A DNA stretch of 64,000 nucleotides from Arthrobacter sp. ov118. Lineage in GTDB: Bacteria > Actinomycetota > Actinomycetes > Actinomycetales > Micrococcaceae. A model generated the notes under the pieces. It had not been told where the DNA came from, ran no database searches, and was given only the letters and a program-made list of their open reading frames with translations. The stretch is taken from positions 434,001 through 498,000 of the forward strand of contig NZ_FPAY01000001.1 in NCBI RefSeq assembly GCF_900116495.1. The letters run 5' to 3'. Made by a program: the position numbers and the translations under genes. How positions within the stretch are numbered: position 1 is the first letter of the stretch; each line of letters begins with the position of its first letter. This document shows positions 36,176 to 44,758 of this stretch, one piece after another.

Positions 36176-37852
36176 CTAGAGCCCGAGTCGGGCCGCTGCC
36201 TCCCGGCGCATGTCGACCTTGCGGATCTTGCCGGAGACGGTCATCGGGAAACTCTCCCGGACGTCCACGTACCGCGGAATCTTGTAGTGCGCCAGCTTGC
36301 CGCGGCAGAACTCCGCCAGGCTCGCCGCATCCAGCGGCCCGGCCCCGGGTTTCAGAATGATGCAGGCCATCAGTTCCTCGCCATACTTTGCGTCCGGGAC
36401 GCCGATCACCTGCACGTCCTGGATATCGGGGTGGGTGTAGAGGAACTCCTCGATTTCGCGCGGGTAGACGTTCTCGCCGCCGCGGATCACCATGTCCTTG
36501 ATCCGGCCCTCGATCACCAGATATCCCTCCTCGTCCATGCGGGCGAGGTCCCCGGTGTGCATCCATCCGTCGGCGTCGATCGCCTCGGCGGTTTTGTCCG
36601 GCTGGTCCCAGTACCCGCGCATGACGGCGTAGCCGCGGGTGCACAGTTCGCCGATCGCGCCGCGCTCCAGCACCTCCCCCGTGGCCGGGTCCACCACCCT
36701 GCTCTCCAGGTTCGGCATGGTCCGGCCCACGGTCACGGTCCGCTGGGCCATGGTGTCCACGCTGCGCGTCATCGTGGAGACCGGCGAGGTCTCCGTCATG
36801 CCGTAGCAAATGGCGACGTCGGACATGTTCATTTCGGTGATGACCCTGTTCATCACCTCGATCGGGCACAGTGATCCGGCCATGACGCCCGTGCGCAGTG
36901 TGGAGAGGTCGTAGGAGGCAAAGTCGGGCAGGGCGAGCTCGGCGATGAACATGGTTGGCACCCCGTACAGCGAGGTTCCGCCAAAGTCCTGCACCGCCTC
37001 CAGCGCCGCGGCGGGCGTGAACGCCCGGCCCGGGAGGATCGTGGCGGCGCCGTGGCTGAGCGCCGCCAGGTTCCCGATCACCATGCCGAAGCAGTGATAG
37101 AAGGGCACCGGGATCACCACCCGGTCGTGTTCCGTGTAGTCCAGCAGCTCCCCGATCGAGTAGCCATTGTTGAGGATGTTGTGGTGCGTCAGCGTGGCGC
37201 CCTTCGGGAAGCCCGTGGTGCCGGAGGTGTACTGCAGGTTGATCGGATCATGCGCATCCAGCTCCGCCATGCGCGCCTGCAGGGCAGAATGTCCGACGTC
37301 GTCAGCCCGCTTGAGCAGCTCGGCGTACGTGCGCTCCGCCTTACTTTGCGGCTCTCCGGCGGTCAGCCCGTCCGCCCCGGCGTCCGGGAGGAAGACCAGC
37401 TCGCGCAGCTCCGGGCAGGACGCCAGGGCCTGCCGGCCCATCGCGGTGTAGTCGCTGTTGCGGTCCGACGGCGCGGTGACCAGCATGCGCATGCCGTTCT
37501 GCTTGACCACGAACTCAAGCTCGTGGCTGCGGTAGGCGGGGTTGACGTTGACCAGGATGGCCCCGGCCTTCGCGGTGGCGTACTGCAGGATGGTCCATTC
37601 GGCGCAGTTGGGGCTCCAGATGCCGATCCGCTCGCCCTTCGCGACGCCCAAGGCGAGGAGCGCACGCGCCAGGCGGTCAACGTCGTCGTTCAACTTGGAG
37701 TAGCTCCACCGCCGGGCCTCTTCGCCGGGCACCGCCGCCGCCTCGATCAGGGCATCGTGGTACGGGAACCGCGCCGCGATCCGTTCGAAGTTCGCGCCGA
37801 TGGTGTCCTCGAGCAGCGGAACGTCAGTGTCCCCGGCTGTGTAAGCAAGCAT
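36176..37852 (-). CDS. Acyl-CoA ligase (AMP-binding)
   Basis: The 558-residue enzyme activates a carboxylic acid to its CoA thioester. The P-loop is YTSGTTGFPKGATLTH (about 207-222), the motif YGMTETSPVST follows, then GELCTRGYAVMRGYW, and the C-terminal lysine in VSGKIRKVDMR. The closest type is medium- or long-chain fatty-acid CoA ligases such as FadD3/AcsM-like enzymes. The exact substrate is not determined. It stands alone. Confidence 0.9.
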   Translation of the reverse strand: MLAYTAGDTDVPLLEDTIGANFERIAARFPYHDALIEAAAVPGEEARRWSYSKLNDDVDRLARALLALGVAKGERIGIWSPNCAEWTILQYATAKAGAILVNVNPAYRSHELEFVVKQNGMRMLVTAPSDRNSDYTAMGRQALASCPELRELVFLPDAGADGLTAGEPQSKAERTYAELLKRADDVGHSALQARMAELDAHDPINLQYTSGTTGFPKGATLTHHNILNNGYSIGELLDYTEHDRVVIPVPFYHCFGMVIGNLAALSHGAATILPGRAFTPAAALEAVQDFGGTSLYGVPTMFIAELALPDFASYDLSTLRTGVMAGSLCPIEVMNRVITEMNMSDVAICYGMTETSPVSTMTRSVDTMAQRTVTVGRTMPNLESRVVDPATGEVLERGAIGELCTRGYAVMRGYWDQPDKTAEAIDADGWMHTGDLARMDEEGYLVIEGRIKDMVIRGGENVYPREIEEFLYTHPDIQDVQVIGVPDAKYGEELMACIILKPGAGPLDAASLAEFCRGKLAHYKIPRYVDVRESFPMTVSGKIRKVDMRREAAARLGL

Positions 37853-37964
37853 GATGTGACGCTACCAACTGGCCGGAGGCAAAAGAAGGGCAAAGCTTGG
37901 AAGCCCTATGAAATTTTCCGGTCATCTTCCGACGCCGGCGCGGGCGCCCGGTAGGGTAATTGGC

Positions 37965-38243
37965 ATGAGCGCACCCATTGACCTGCTGGCCACCTTCATC
38001 CCCAACGACGGCGAATTCTTCCGCGTGAAGCTCGCCCTGGAGATCGCGATAGACGAGGTGGTCAACGAGCCCGGTTGCATCCGCTACGAACTCACGGAAG
38101 CCACCGCGGACAAGCTGGTGCTGACCGAACGGTGGGCAAGCCAGGAGGATCTGGATAAGCACTCCAAGGGCACCGCCCTCCAGGATCTGAACGAATCGCT
38201 CAGCGCACTGCTGGCCGAGCCGGTCAAGGTCGAAAAGCCCTAG
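37965..38243 (+). CDS. Antibiotic biosynthesis monooxygenase (ABM) domain protein
   Basis: The 92-residue protein is a single ABM fold: DLLATFIPNDGEFFRVKLAL, NEPGCIRYELTEA and LVLTERWASQEDLDKHSKG are family blocks, similar to YgiN-type quinol monooxygenases. The start at 37965 follows a weak GGGTAAT site. It is transcribed divergently from the acyl-CoA ligase gene across 112 bp. Its function is unknown. Confidence 0.8.
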   Translation: MSAPIDLLATFIPNDGEFFRVKLALEIAIDEVVNEPGCIRYELTEATADKLVLTERWASQEDLDKHSKGTALQDLNESLSALLAEPVKVEKP

Positions 38244-38271
38244 GCACCCGCGTCTCAGCAACGGCGCAACA

Positions 38272-38332
38272 AACGCGGGGTCACTCCGCGCCCATCCTTG
38301 GAGGATCCATGGGCGCGGAGTGACCCCGCGTT
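38272..38332. repeat. Palindromic repeat family, copy 3 (most symmetric)
   Basis: Two perfectly complementary 24-nt arms (38272-38295 and 38309-38332) enclose a 13-nt loop. The outer arms match those of copies 1 and 2 (ACGCGGGGTCAC), while the inner arms carry a GCGCCCAT variant. It lies between the convergent ABM and trxA genes. No T-run follows. Confidence 0.9.
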
Positions 38333-38351
38333 GCCTTTAAGCCGTGGGGGT

Positions 38352-38765
38352 TCAGGCGCCCGGGATCTGGGTGCCGTCCTGCTTGCCCGCCGCTGCGGCG
38401 GCCTCGGCCTGGGAGCGGGCCACGTGGGCGTGGACTTCGTCCATGTCCAGTGCCTTGACGGCGTCGACCACCTGCTCCAGCTGCTGGGCGTTCAGGGCGC
38501 CGGGCTGCGAGAACACGAGGACCTTTTCGCGGAAGGCCATGAGCGTGGGGATGGACGTGATGCCAGCCTCCGCAGCGAGCTGTTGCTCGGCTTCGGTGTC
38601 CACCTTGGAGAAGACAACGTCCGGGTGTTTCTCTGAGACTGCTGAGTACGTGGGGCCGAACTGCTTGCACGGGCCGCACCATTCGGCCCAGAAATCGACA
38701 AGGACGATGTCATTATCCTCGACGGTCGATGCGAACTGTTCACCTGTGATGTCTACGGTAGCCAT
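38352..38765 (-). CDS. trxA: Thioredoxin
   Basis: The 137-residue protein has the thioredoxin fold with the redox pair in WAEWCGPCK (about 26-34) and the cis-proline in SIPTLMAF. A C-terminal extension of about 30 residues (DEVHAHVARSQAEAAAAAGK) is helical and unusual in length compared with a standard 105-residue thioredoxin. Such extended forms are common in actinobacteria. It is cytoplasmic. The symbol reflects the core family; several thioredoxin genes are expected in this genome. Confidence 0.9.
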   Translation of the reverse strand: MATVDITGEQFASTVEDNDIVLVDFWAEWCGPCKQFGPTYSAVSEKHPDVVFSKVDTEAEQQLAAEAGITSIPTLMAFREKVLVFSQPGALNAQQLEQVVDAVKALDMDEVHAHVARSQAEAAAAAGKQDGTQIPGA

Positions 38766-38843
38766 GAGTCAACGGTACGGGTCCAGTCGTGGAATGTCTC
38801 CGGCATTTCGCTGTTGGCACATCCGGGCAGGCGGGCCGATTCC

Positions 38844-39390
38844 TCAGGTCCAGGCGTGCGGCGCCGGACGCCGGGCACCGGGCAGGGCGTTGGATTCACG
38901 CCATTCATGGATCCACCCGGGCAGTTCCAGATCCGCCGGCGGGGCGCCGAATTCGCGGAGGATTTCCGCCTGACTGACGGGCTGGCCCTTGCTGAGGAGC
39001 CGGGTGGCGATGTGGGCGCGGGCGTAGACCTCGCCGTCCACCACCATCCTCTGTTCGAAGTAGATGGCTTTTGAATCCAGGCCGATGATCCTGGATTCAA
39101 TGGTGTACCGCTGCCAGAGTTGCAGCGAACGGCGGAAGGCGATGGTCTCCCCCGCCGCCACCGGGGTCCAGCCCCGGCGGCGCATCTTTTTCCACGCTCC
39201 GCTGCGGGCCATGAGGTCGAAGCGGCCAAGGTCCATGAGCGAGAAGTACATGCCGTTGTTCACGTGCATGGCGATGTCGATATCCGTGGGGCAGGACCCG
39301 CAGCGGAAGCGAGGAGCTGTCCCAGATACTCAGGGGAGGCCGGCGGGAGGACGTGAACAGCAGCAGGAGGGTCCGGAGCAGAAGGTGCAT
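38844..39390 (-). pseudogene. Acyl-CoA thioesterase (4HBT) with a one-base frameshift at a G-run
   Basis: The frame from 39269 down encodes HVNNGMYFSLMDLGRFDLM, the HxNNxxYxxxxDxxR pattern of hotdog thioesterases, to the stop at 38844. The natural N-terminus is in another frame, from the ATG at 39390: MHLLLRTLLLLFT to LPLRVLP. The two join if one base is removed from the G-run at 39288-39291 (C-run on the coding strand), which restores LRVLPTDIDIAMHVNNG. A starting ATG inside the shorter frame exists, but it would lack the first strand of the fold. It may be a real inactivating frameshift, a phase-variable C-run or an assembly error. Confidence 0.75.
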
Positions 39391-39542
39391 GCGATCATGT
39401 TACCCGCGAGTAACAACGGTGCCAAGGGATATTGACCGCCCGGTGGGTGAGGAACATAATCGGAATCGGTACTAGCTTCTGACACGACTGCGCCGACCAC
39501 GAGGCCGACGGCAGAGCATTCAAACGGAAAGCGGTCGTCCTT

Positions 39543-39980
39543 ATGAGTACTGCCCATCATCATCCTGTCGCTTCGACTGGCTGGACCGGTTGGGTCCGCT
39601 TCGCCGGAGTCATTCTGATCATCAACGGCGTCTTCACCGGCCTCCAGGGTCTCGTGGCGCTCACCGGTCCCGATACGTACTACTTGTCGGCGCCGGGCAC
39701 GCTGTTCCTCTTCGATGCGAAGGGGTGGGGCTGGTGGAATTTGGCGATCGGGGCCGCGTTGATCCTCACCGGTGTCGCGCTCTTCTCCGGTGCAACGTGG
39801 GCTCGGGTCGTTGGTGTCATCGTGGCTGGCGTCAGCGCGGTGGTGCAACTGATGCTCATCCCCGAACAGCCGTGGTGGTCCTTCATTATCATCGCCATGA
39901 ACGTGCTGATTATCTACGCGATCATCGCCCACGGCGAGGAACTAAGGGCGGAACAAACGCCTCCGGCAAGCACCCCTTAG
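39543..39980 (+). CDS. DUF7144-type four-helix membrane protein
   Basis: The 145-residue protein has four membrane helices (about 19-38, 66-85, 88-105 and 112-130), with a short His-rich N-terminus and no signal peptide. WWNLAIGAALILTGVALFSG and WWSFIIIAMNVLIIYAI are typical of the small actinobacterial membrane family annotated as DUF7144. Function unknown. It is isolated, with 150 bp of upstream space. Confidence 0.75.
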   Translation: MSTAHHHPVASTGWTGWVRFAGVILIINGVFTGLQGLVALTGPDTYYLSAPGTLFLFDAKGWGWWNLAIGAALILTGVALFSGATWARVVGVIVAGVSAVVQLMLIPEQPWWSFIIIAMNVLIIYAIIAHGEELRAEQTPPASTP

Positions 39981-40018
39981 GACGCCGGTACAGCATCCGC
40001 CAGTACAGGATTCTTTCG

Positions 40019-40561
40019 TCAGTACAGGATCCGTTGAAACAACACGTGGTCCTGCCATGATCCCGCGATCTTGAGGTAGGCCGCGGCCCGGCCGATTTCC
40101 TCGAACCTGGTCCGCTTCAGGATCCGCTGTGACGCGGCGTTCTGTGGCAGGGTGGCAGCCTGAAGCCGGTGCAGCCCCAACTCTGTCCGGGCGGCCTCGA
40201 CGGCGAACTCGACGGCGGCCGAGCCGATCCCCCGCCCGGTCATCTCCTTGTCCACCCAGTAGCCGAGGTGGCCGCTGAGGAACGGGCCTCGGACAATCCC
40301 GCTGAGGTTCATCACACCGACCACCCGGGCTCCTTCGACGAGGACCCAGGGCACGTCCGACCCCGCGACGAATAACCCGAGCTTGGATTCGATGCTGGCT
40401 GCCTGTCCGTCGACGGTGAAGAATTCATCCGACCGCGTAGGCTCCCAGGGCGCCAGGTGCTCACGGTTCCGCAGATAGGCATCGGCGAGGCGGCCGGCGT
40501 CGGACCGGCGCAGCACCCGCATCCGCACAGTACCGGTCAAAGGGACACTGTTCTCGGTCAT
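40019..40561 (-). CDS. GNAT acetyltransferase (RimJ/RimL-like)
   Basis: The 180-residue protein has the acetyl-CoA binding motif MTGRGIGSAAVEFA (about 107-120) and a pattern LRNREHLAPWEPTR and LHRLQAATLPQNAASQRILKR close to RimJ/RimL, which acetylate ribosomal protein N-termini. Many members acetylate other substrates, so this is only a family call. It is a single gene between the membrane protein and the MgtC-like gene. Confidence 0.9.
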   Translation of the reverse strand: MTENSVPLTGTVRMRVLRRSDAGRLADAYLRNREHLAPWEPTRSDEFFTVDGQAASIESKLGLFVAGSDVPWVLVEGARVVGVMNLSGIVRGPFLSGHLGYWVDKEMTGRGIGSAAVEFAVEAARTELGLHRLQAATLPQNAASQRILKRTRFEEIGRAAAYLKIAGSWQDHVLFQRILY

Positions 40562-40666
40562 CCGCAGAATTCTAAAGGATCATCCGGAACGGCGCAGATG
40601 TCCTGCTGCCAGGCCGGCAGCGCCGCAATGAACGCGTCCACCCGGGCGTCTCGCCGCGTCAGGTTC

Positions 40667-41398
40667 TCAGGAGCTGACGTCATCATCGTCCTCGTTCGGA
40701 TCCGCGCCGAGGAGGGTGACACTGGTCACCCCGGGCACTTCCATGAGGGACGGGACAAGTTCGCGCAGCGGGACAGAACCATGGAAACGGATGTTCATGA
40801 GAACGATCGGTTTGTCTTCATCGCCCGATTTCTTGGTGCTGAGGATTGATGAGCTGAAACCCATGCTCGTGGCGAGCTCCAGCACCTGCCGCAGCACACC
40901 TTGGTTGTCGGCATAGCCCAGATGCAGGACCCGGTTGGTGTCCGGCGTGGGTATCTTCCGGACCGCGGGAGACACCACATACAAGGTGATCAGGTGGAAG
41001 GCAGTCAACGACACTGCAAGGGAAAGCATTCCTGCCCCGCACGCCATGCCGACGGCGGCAGACACCCAGATGCTGGCGGCCGTTGTGAGCCCCCGGACAA
41101 CGTTCCGCCCCTTAAAGATCACCCCCGCGCCGAGGAACCCGATGCCGCTGACAATCTGGGCCGCGATGCGGGTCGGGTCCAGTGTGCTGCCTGGTTCCTG
41201 AACGTAGGAGAAGCCGTACGCAGAGATCAGGGTGAAGGTGCACGATCCCAAGCCAACCAGAACATGGGTGCGGTATCCCGCGCTTTTTTGCCGGACCTGC
41301 CGCTCGACGCCGATCAGGGAACACAGGAAGAATGTCGCCAGCAAAAGCAAGACTTCCACCAGTGTGGTCCCGGTGAACAGTCCATATGCGTCGCGCAT
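40667..41398 (-). CDS. MgtC/SapB-family membrane protein
   Basis: The 243-residue protein has about four membrane helices in the N-terminal part with GVERQVRQKSAGYRTHVLVG, SGIGFLGAGVIFKGRNVVRGL and LTTAASIWVSAAVGMA. These blocks are diagnostic of MgtC. A C-terminal ACT-like domain of about 85 residues follows. MgtC helps survival under low magnesium or in hosts by affecting ATP synthase. The start at 41398 is chosen because the upstream frame is not homologous. The C-terminal GADPNEDDDDVSS is acidic. Confidence 0.88.
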   Translation of the reverse strand: MRDAYGLFTGTTLVEVLLLLATFFLCSLIGVERQVRQKSAGYRTHVLVGLGSCTFTLISAYGFSYVQEPGSTLDPTRIAAQIVSGIGFLGAGVIFKGRNVVRGLTTAASIWVSAAVGMACGAGMLSLAVSLTAFHLITLYVVSPAVRKIPTPDTNRVLHLGYADNQGVLRQVLELATSMGFSSSILSTKKSGDEDKPIVLMNIRFHGSVPLRELVPSLMEVPGVTSVTLLGADPNEDDDDVSS

Positions 41399-41596
41399 CC
41401 CGCCCTCCGACTCGGCCCGAGTGGCGTCGGCTAACTCTGAAGTGCCCCAACCCCGCGGTGCGCCAACGGCCCTCGAGGTTGATACTACCGCCGCACTATG
41501 ACGGGGAGTAGGGGCGGTCCTGCTCCGCTCAGGAGGCTTTCCCCTGCACCGGATCGGTGCTTGGATGGAGGCGGCAGTCGTCCGGAGGAGGAAACC

Positions 41597-42034
41597 ATGG
41601 AGGATCTCTATGACCTTCAACGCTTTGTCGATGCCCAGGACGGGGGCGGAACCTATGCTCAGGCTCTGGCAGAACTCCGGCAGGGCTCCAAGCGCAGCCA
41701 CTGGATGTGGTTCGTCTTTCCGCAATTGGCAGGATTAGGGCGGAGCGCGACCTCGCGGAAGTACGCCATCGCCACCCTTGCTGAGGCGGCCGCCTACCTG
41801 CGGCATCCGGTCCTCGGCCCGCGCCTGCTGGATTGCACCGCCGCCGTGGCCGCCGTCGAAGGCCAGAGTTCCGAGGACATCTTCGGCGGCATCGACTCGC
41901 GGAAGCTGCATTCGTGCATGACGTTGTTCCACCGGGCGGCTCCGCATGAGCCCCTGTTCCAGCGCGTGCTGGAGCAGTACTTCGGCGGATTGCCCGATCA
42001 AGTTACCGAGCAACTCCTCGAGCCGGGATCGTAA
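41597..42034 (+). CDS. DUF1810-family protein
   Basis: The 145-residue protein starts at the ATG after a GGAGGAGGAAACC site. Blocks LQRFVDAQDGGGTYAQALAE, SHWMWFVFPQLAGLGRS and KYAIATLAEAAAYLRHPVLG are typical of DUF1810 (often misnamed calpastatin-related). Function unknown. The fold is helical. Confidence 0.85.
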   Translation: MEDLYDLQRFVDAQDGGGTYAQALAELRQGSKRSHWMWFVFPQLAGLGRSATSRKYAIATLAEAAAYLRHPVLGPRLLDCTAAVAAVEGQSSEDIFGGIDSRKLHSCMTLFHRAAPHEPLFQRVLEQYFGGLPDQVTEQLLEPGS

Positions 42035-42094
42035 AAACGGTCCTAAGCACGGTCCTGTGCACTGTTGCCGGGCCCCGTCTGGCCCGTTTCCGGC

Positions 42095-43246
42095 CTATCC
42101 GGTGGCGGCTGTCAGCGCAGTAATCAGGCGTTCCATCCGGGCGACGCCGGCGAACCGGCCGGCGTTGTCCGTCACCAGCAGGGGCTCGAAGCGGCTGGCG
42201 GCCGGCCGCGTCATGGACCGCGCCAGGGCGTCCCGGATGGGCGTATCGAGATTGACGCGCATCCCGGCGGTGACCACGCCCAGCGCGGCGTCTTCGGCGT
42301 TGAGCACCGCGATCGGCCGCAGGTAGTCCCCCATCAGCACCACCGACTGCAGCGCCGGGTTCTCGGCGAACACGGCGGCGGCGGTTTCGGTGCTCATAGC
42401 GGTTGTCGCCGGTTCCAGGACGTCCCTGACGGTCGTGTTGTGTGCCACGGGGGCTTTCGCCGCGAGCCGGTGGGCCACGTCCACGTCGATGCCCGCCCAC
42501 GGCGCAGCGGGTCGGCCCAGGCAGTAGCCCTGAACCAGGGGGACGCCGAGCGACACGAGCGCATCAAGCTCCTCGACGCGCTCAACACCCTCCGCCAGGA
42601 TCCAGGCATCGACCCGGCTGGCGAACGCGCCGAGCATGCCGATCAAGGCCCGCTTCGCTTCGTCACGGTCGACATCCTGGATGAGTTCGCGGTCAATCTT
42701 GATCAGCGCGGGCCGCAGCGACAACAGGTGCCGCAATCCCGCGTAGCCGGCCCCGGCGTCGTCGACGGCGATCAGGGCGCCGGCGGCGCGCAGCTGGTTC
42801 AGGTCCGGCTCCAGGTCCACGTAGGAGTCGATGGGCGTCTGCTCGGTCAGTTCGATGACCAACCCGGCCAGGTTCCCTTCGTTGCGCCAGACGCTCCGGA
42901 TACTTTCGGTGGGCAGCAGTTCCGGCGAGACGTTGAGCGTCAGGAAGCAGTTGGGCGGAAGTGTGCCGCGTGCGGCCAGCGCGGTCCGGATGGCAGCGGA
43001 CTCCAGCTCTTCTGCCTTGCCATGCCGCCGCGCGGCGGCGAACCACGCCTCGGGGTTCTTTTCGGCGAAGCCGGGGAACCGTGCCAGCGCTTCGTAACCG
43101 ACCACGGTGCCACGCGCCGTATCGACGATCGGCTGATACGCCGCGGCCAGTCCTTCACCGCGGCAGGCGGCCGCCAAGAGCTCGTTCCAGTCGGGTGCGG
43201 CAACTTCGCCGGCGCCGGGAGGGCGACCGTCTGCCGCAGGACTCAA
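42095..43246 (-). CDS. EAL-domain c-di-GMP phosphodiesterase-like protein with a C-terminal sensory domain
   Basis: The 383-residue protein would hydrolyse c-di-GMP. EAL motifs are YEALARFPG, LNVSPELL, LVIELTEQT, the metal site region IAVDDAGAGYAG (DDxG), LIKIDRELI, ILAEGVE and VQGYCLGRPA. The remaining 120 residues look like a pair of CBS-like modules (RDVLEPATT, VRDALARSMTR), an unusual partner. It starts with TTG in a TTGA overlap with the upstream DUF1059 gene. No GGDEF domain is nearby. Catalytic residues look largely present. Confidence 0.8.
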   Translation of the reverse strand: MSPAADGRPPGAGEVAAPDWNELLAAACRGEGLAAAYQPIVDTARGTVVGYEALARFPGFAEKNPEAWFAAARRHGKAEELESAAIRTALAARGTLPPNCFLTLNVSPELLPTESIRSVWRNEGNLAGLVIELTEQTPIDSYVDLEPDLNQLRAAGALIAVDDAGAGYAGLRHLLSLRPALIKIDRELIQDVDRDEAKRALIGMLGAFASRVDAWILAEGVERVEELDALVSLGVPLVQGYCLGRPAAPWAGIDVDVAHRLAAKAPVAHNTTVRDVLEPATTAMSTETAAAVFAENPALQSVVLMGDYLRPIAVLNAEDAALGVVTAGMRVNLDTPIRDALARSMTRPAASRFEPLLVTDNAGRFAGVARMERLITALTAATG

Positions 43247-43419
43247 CTAACCGGCACGATGGCTTTGTGCACTGCCTGGACGACATCGGCCGGCAGTTCG
43301 ACCAGGCCGTGCGTTTCGGCGGCATGGGTTGCTACGTTAACCAGAATCTCGTCGTCGGTGCTGCACACCCAACGGGCCTCGCAACCGGGGACTACATCAC
43401 CACAGGCGAACGATTTCAC
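43243..43419 (-). CDS. DUF1059-family small protein
   Basis: The 58-residue protein starts at GTG after GAGGAG, four bases upstream. KSFACGDVVPGCEARWVC, DDEILVNVATHAAETHGL is the DUF1059 signature with two cysteines and a histidine near the C-terminus. It ends in a TTGA overlap with the EAL gene, so the two are co-expressed. Function unknown. The longer frame to 43536 is not homologous. Confidence 0.75.
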   Translation of the reverse strand: MKSFACGDVVPGCEARWVCSTDDEILVNVATHAAETHGLVELPADVVQAVHKAIVPVS

Positions 43420-43577
43420 TATGCTCCTCAGAACTGACACAAACCGGGATTGACACGAACTGCTCCACCCTACTCCCGCGTAACCCAAAACGTGGCCCAA
43501 AACACGCTGCGAGATTCTGGGGCCGAAATTCTTCACTGGGACCGACTAGGACCCACCAGGTCCGACCTGGATTATGA

Positions 43578-43637
43578 CCGGTTGGACTCGGACCCGCTGG
43601 ACTAGGAACCGCTGGACTAGGACCCGCTAGTCGGGGC
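43578..43637. repeat. 15-bp imperfect tandem repeat at the end of the DinB gene
   Basis: Units at 43578, 43593, 43608 and 43623 share the pattern CCGCTGGACTAGGA. The last unit overlaps the end of the DinB gene. The repeat leaves short serine/glycine codons in one frame. It is a likely slippage site. Confidence 0.65.
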
Positions 43638-44204
43638 CGCTTTGGCCGCAGCTTCAATGCGGCGCCGGTGCGCGGCCCATCCTTCGGCCGTGCGGTCCGA
43701 AAGATTCGGATCCCCGGGGCGCATGCCGGCGTTCCCGTCGATGAGTTCGCGCAGAATATCCGCGTGGCCGAGGTGGTGTGCCGTCTCCACGCACATGTGC
43801 ACGAGGATTTGGTGCAGGGTCACATGCCTGCGCTCCTCCGGCCACCAGGGCACCTCGCCCGGTGCGTCGAGGGCGAGCGCTTCGATGGTGGCGTCGGTGT
43901 GGGCGGCCGAAAAGTGGTGCAGTTCCACGATCTGCTCCCGCGTCTCGCCGGGGGCCGCCCACATGTCGGCGTCCGGCTCTGCGTCGTCGGCGAGCCACGG
44001 CAGCTCCAGCTCGGACGGGCGGCCGAAGACTTCCCCGAAATACCCCAGTTCCACGCTGGCCACGTGCTTGACCAGGCCCAGCAGGTTCGTTCCGGTCGGC
44101 GTGAGGGGCCTCCGCGCGTCGTACTCGCTGACGCCGTCGAGCTTCCCCAACAGGCCCTCCCGCCGGGTGCGCAGGTAGTGGTGCAAGATCGCCTTGTCGT
44201 CCAT
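43617..44204 (-). CDS. DinB-family protein
   Basis: The 195-residue protein is a four-helix DinB-like fold with metal histidines: LVKHVASVELGYFG, the internal HHFSAAHTDATI and HQILVHMCVETAHHLGHADIL (about 136-156). These resemble mycothiol-dependent or bacillithiol-type transferases of the DinB_2 class, common in actinobacteria. The start MDDKAILHHYL at 44204 is preferred to the longer one. The substrate is unknown. It is separated from tRNA-Tyr by the terminator at 44234. Confidence 0.85.
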   Translation of the reverse strand: MDDKAILHHYLRTRREGLLGKLDGVSEYDARRPLTPTGTNLLGLVKHVASVELGYFGEVFGRPSELELPWLADDAEPDADMWAAPGETREQIVELHHFSAAHTDATIEALALDAPGEVPWWPEERRHVTLHQILVHMCVETAHHLGHADILRELIDGNAGMRPGDPNLSDRTAEGWAAHRRRIEAAAKAAPTSGS

Positions 44205-44233
44205 GACGGGCACTATACCCAAACAAAGGAAAT

Positions 44234-44261
44234 GCCTCCGGAACCTATCGGTTCCGGAGGC
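44234..44261 (-). terminator. Terminator after tRNA-Tyr
   Basis: Perfect 12-bp arms (44234-44245, 44250-44261) with loop TATC are followed on the minus strand by ATTTCCTTTG. It is 10 bp from the tRNA 3' end. Confidence 0.85.
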
Positions 44262-44271
44262 TTTCCAAGGG

Positions 44272-44353
44272 TGGCAGATGAGGGATTCGAACCCCCGTAG
44301 GCGTTGCCAGCTGATTTACAGTCAGCCCCCTTTGGCCGCTCGGGTAATCTGCC
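44272..44353 (-). tRNA. tRNA-Tyr (anticodon GTA)
   Basis: The 82-nt gene is class II with a long variable arm. The acceptor is GGCAGAT/ATCTGCC, the anticodon loop contains CTGTAAA (GTA), and the T-arm is GGGGG TTCGAAT CCCTC-like. The discriminator is A. Confidence 0.92.
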
Positions 44354-44503
44354 GAACTTCAAAAGAAGATCACTCGCGGTTTCCAGTTTCGGACGGCCTG
44401 TTTCCAGTCCGTTCCGCTTCCAGCACCCGCGGGCAAGACAACTTTACAGAACTTCTGCCGAAGAATCGAATCGGCGCTCTGGCGGGCCAAAATGCCCCGA
44501 AAG

Positions 44504-44758
44504 TCAGGCGTCTCCGAGAAGGCGCCCCGCCAGTCTGGCCTCGAACCGCGCTGCCTGCTCCGGAGTGACCTGGTTGAGCTGGACGGCGCGGGCCAGATCG
44601 GCGTGGACTCCGTCCATGCGGGCCGACGCATCGGCGGCCGGGCTCAGAATAATGGAGGCCGCGAGCGCGGCGGCGGCAATGGAAGTCGCCCTCACAGCCA
44701 GGCTGCCGGCAGCGGCGGCGGTAGTGCGGGTGACGTAGCGGACGGCCTTGCGGTGCAT
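44504..44758 (-). CDS. Small secreted or membrane protein, unknown
   Basis: From the ATG at 44758 (AGGCAGG upstream) the product is 84 residues with a basic start, a hydrophobic stretch TSIAAAALAASIILSPAADA consistent with a signal peptide, and a charged C-terminal segment with VNQVTPEQAARFEARL-like helix spacing. No family is recognised. The longer frame up to 44911 has a low-complexity N-terminus and is less likely. It is the only gene between tRNA-Tyr and yajQ on the minus strand. Confidence 0.5.
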   Translation of the reverse strand: MHRKAVRYVTRTTAAAAGSLAVRATSIAAAALAASIILSPAADASARMDGVHADLARAVQLNQVTPEQAARFEARLAGRLLGDA

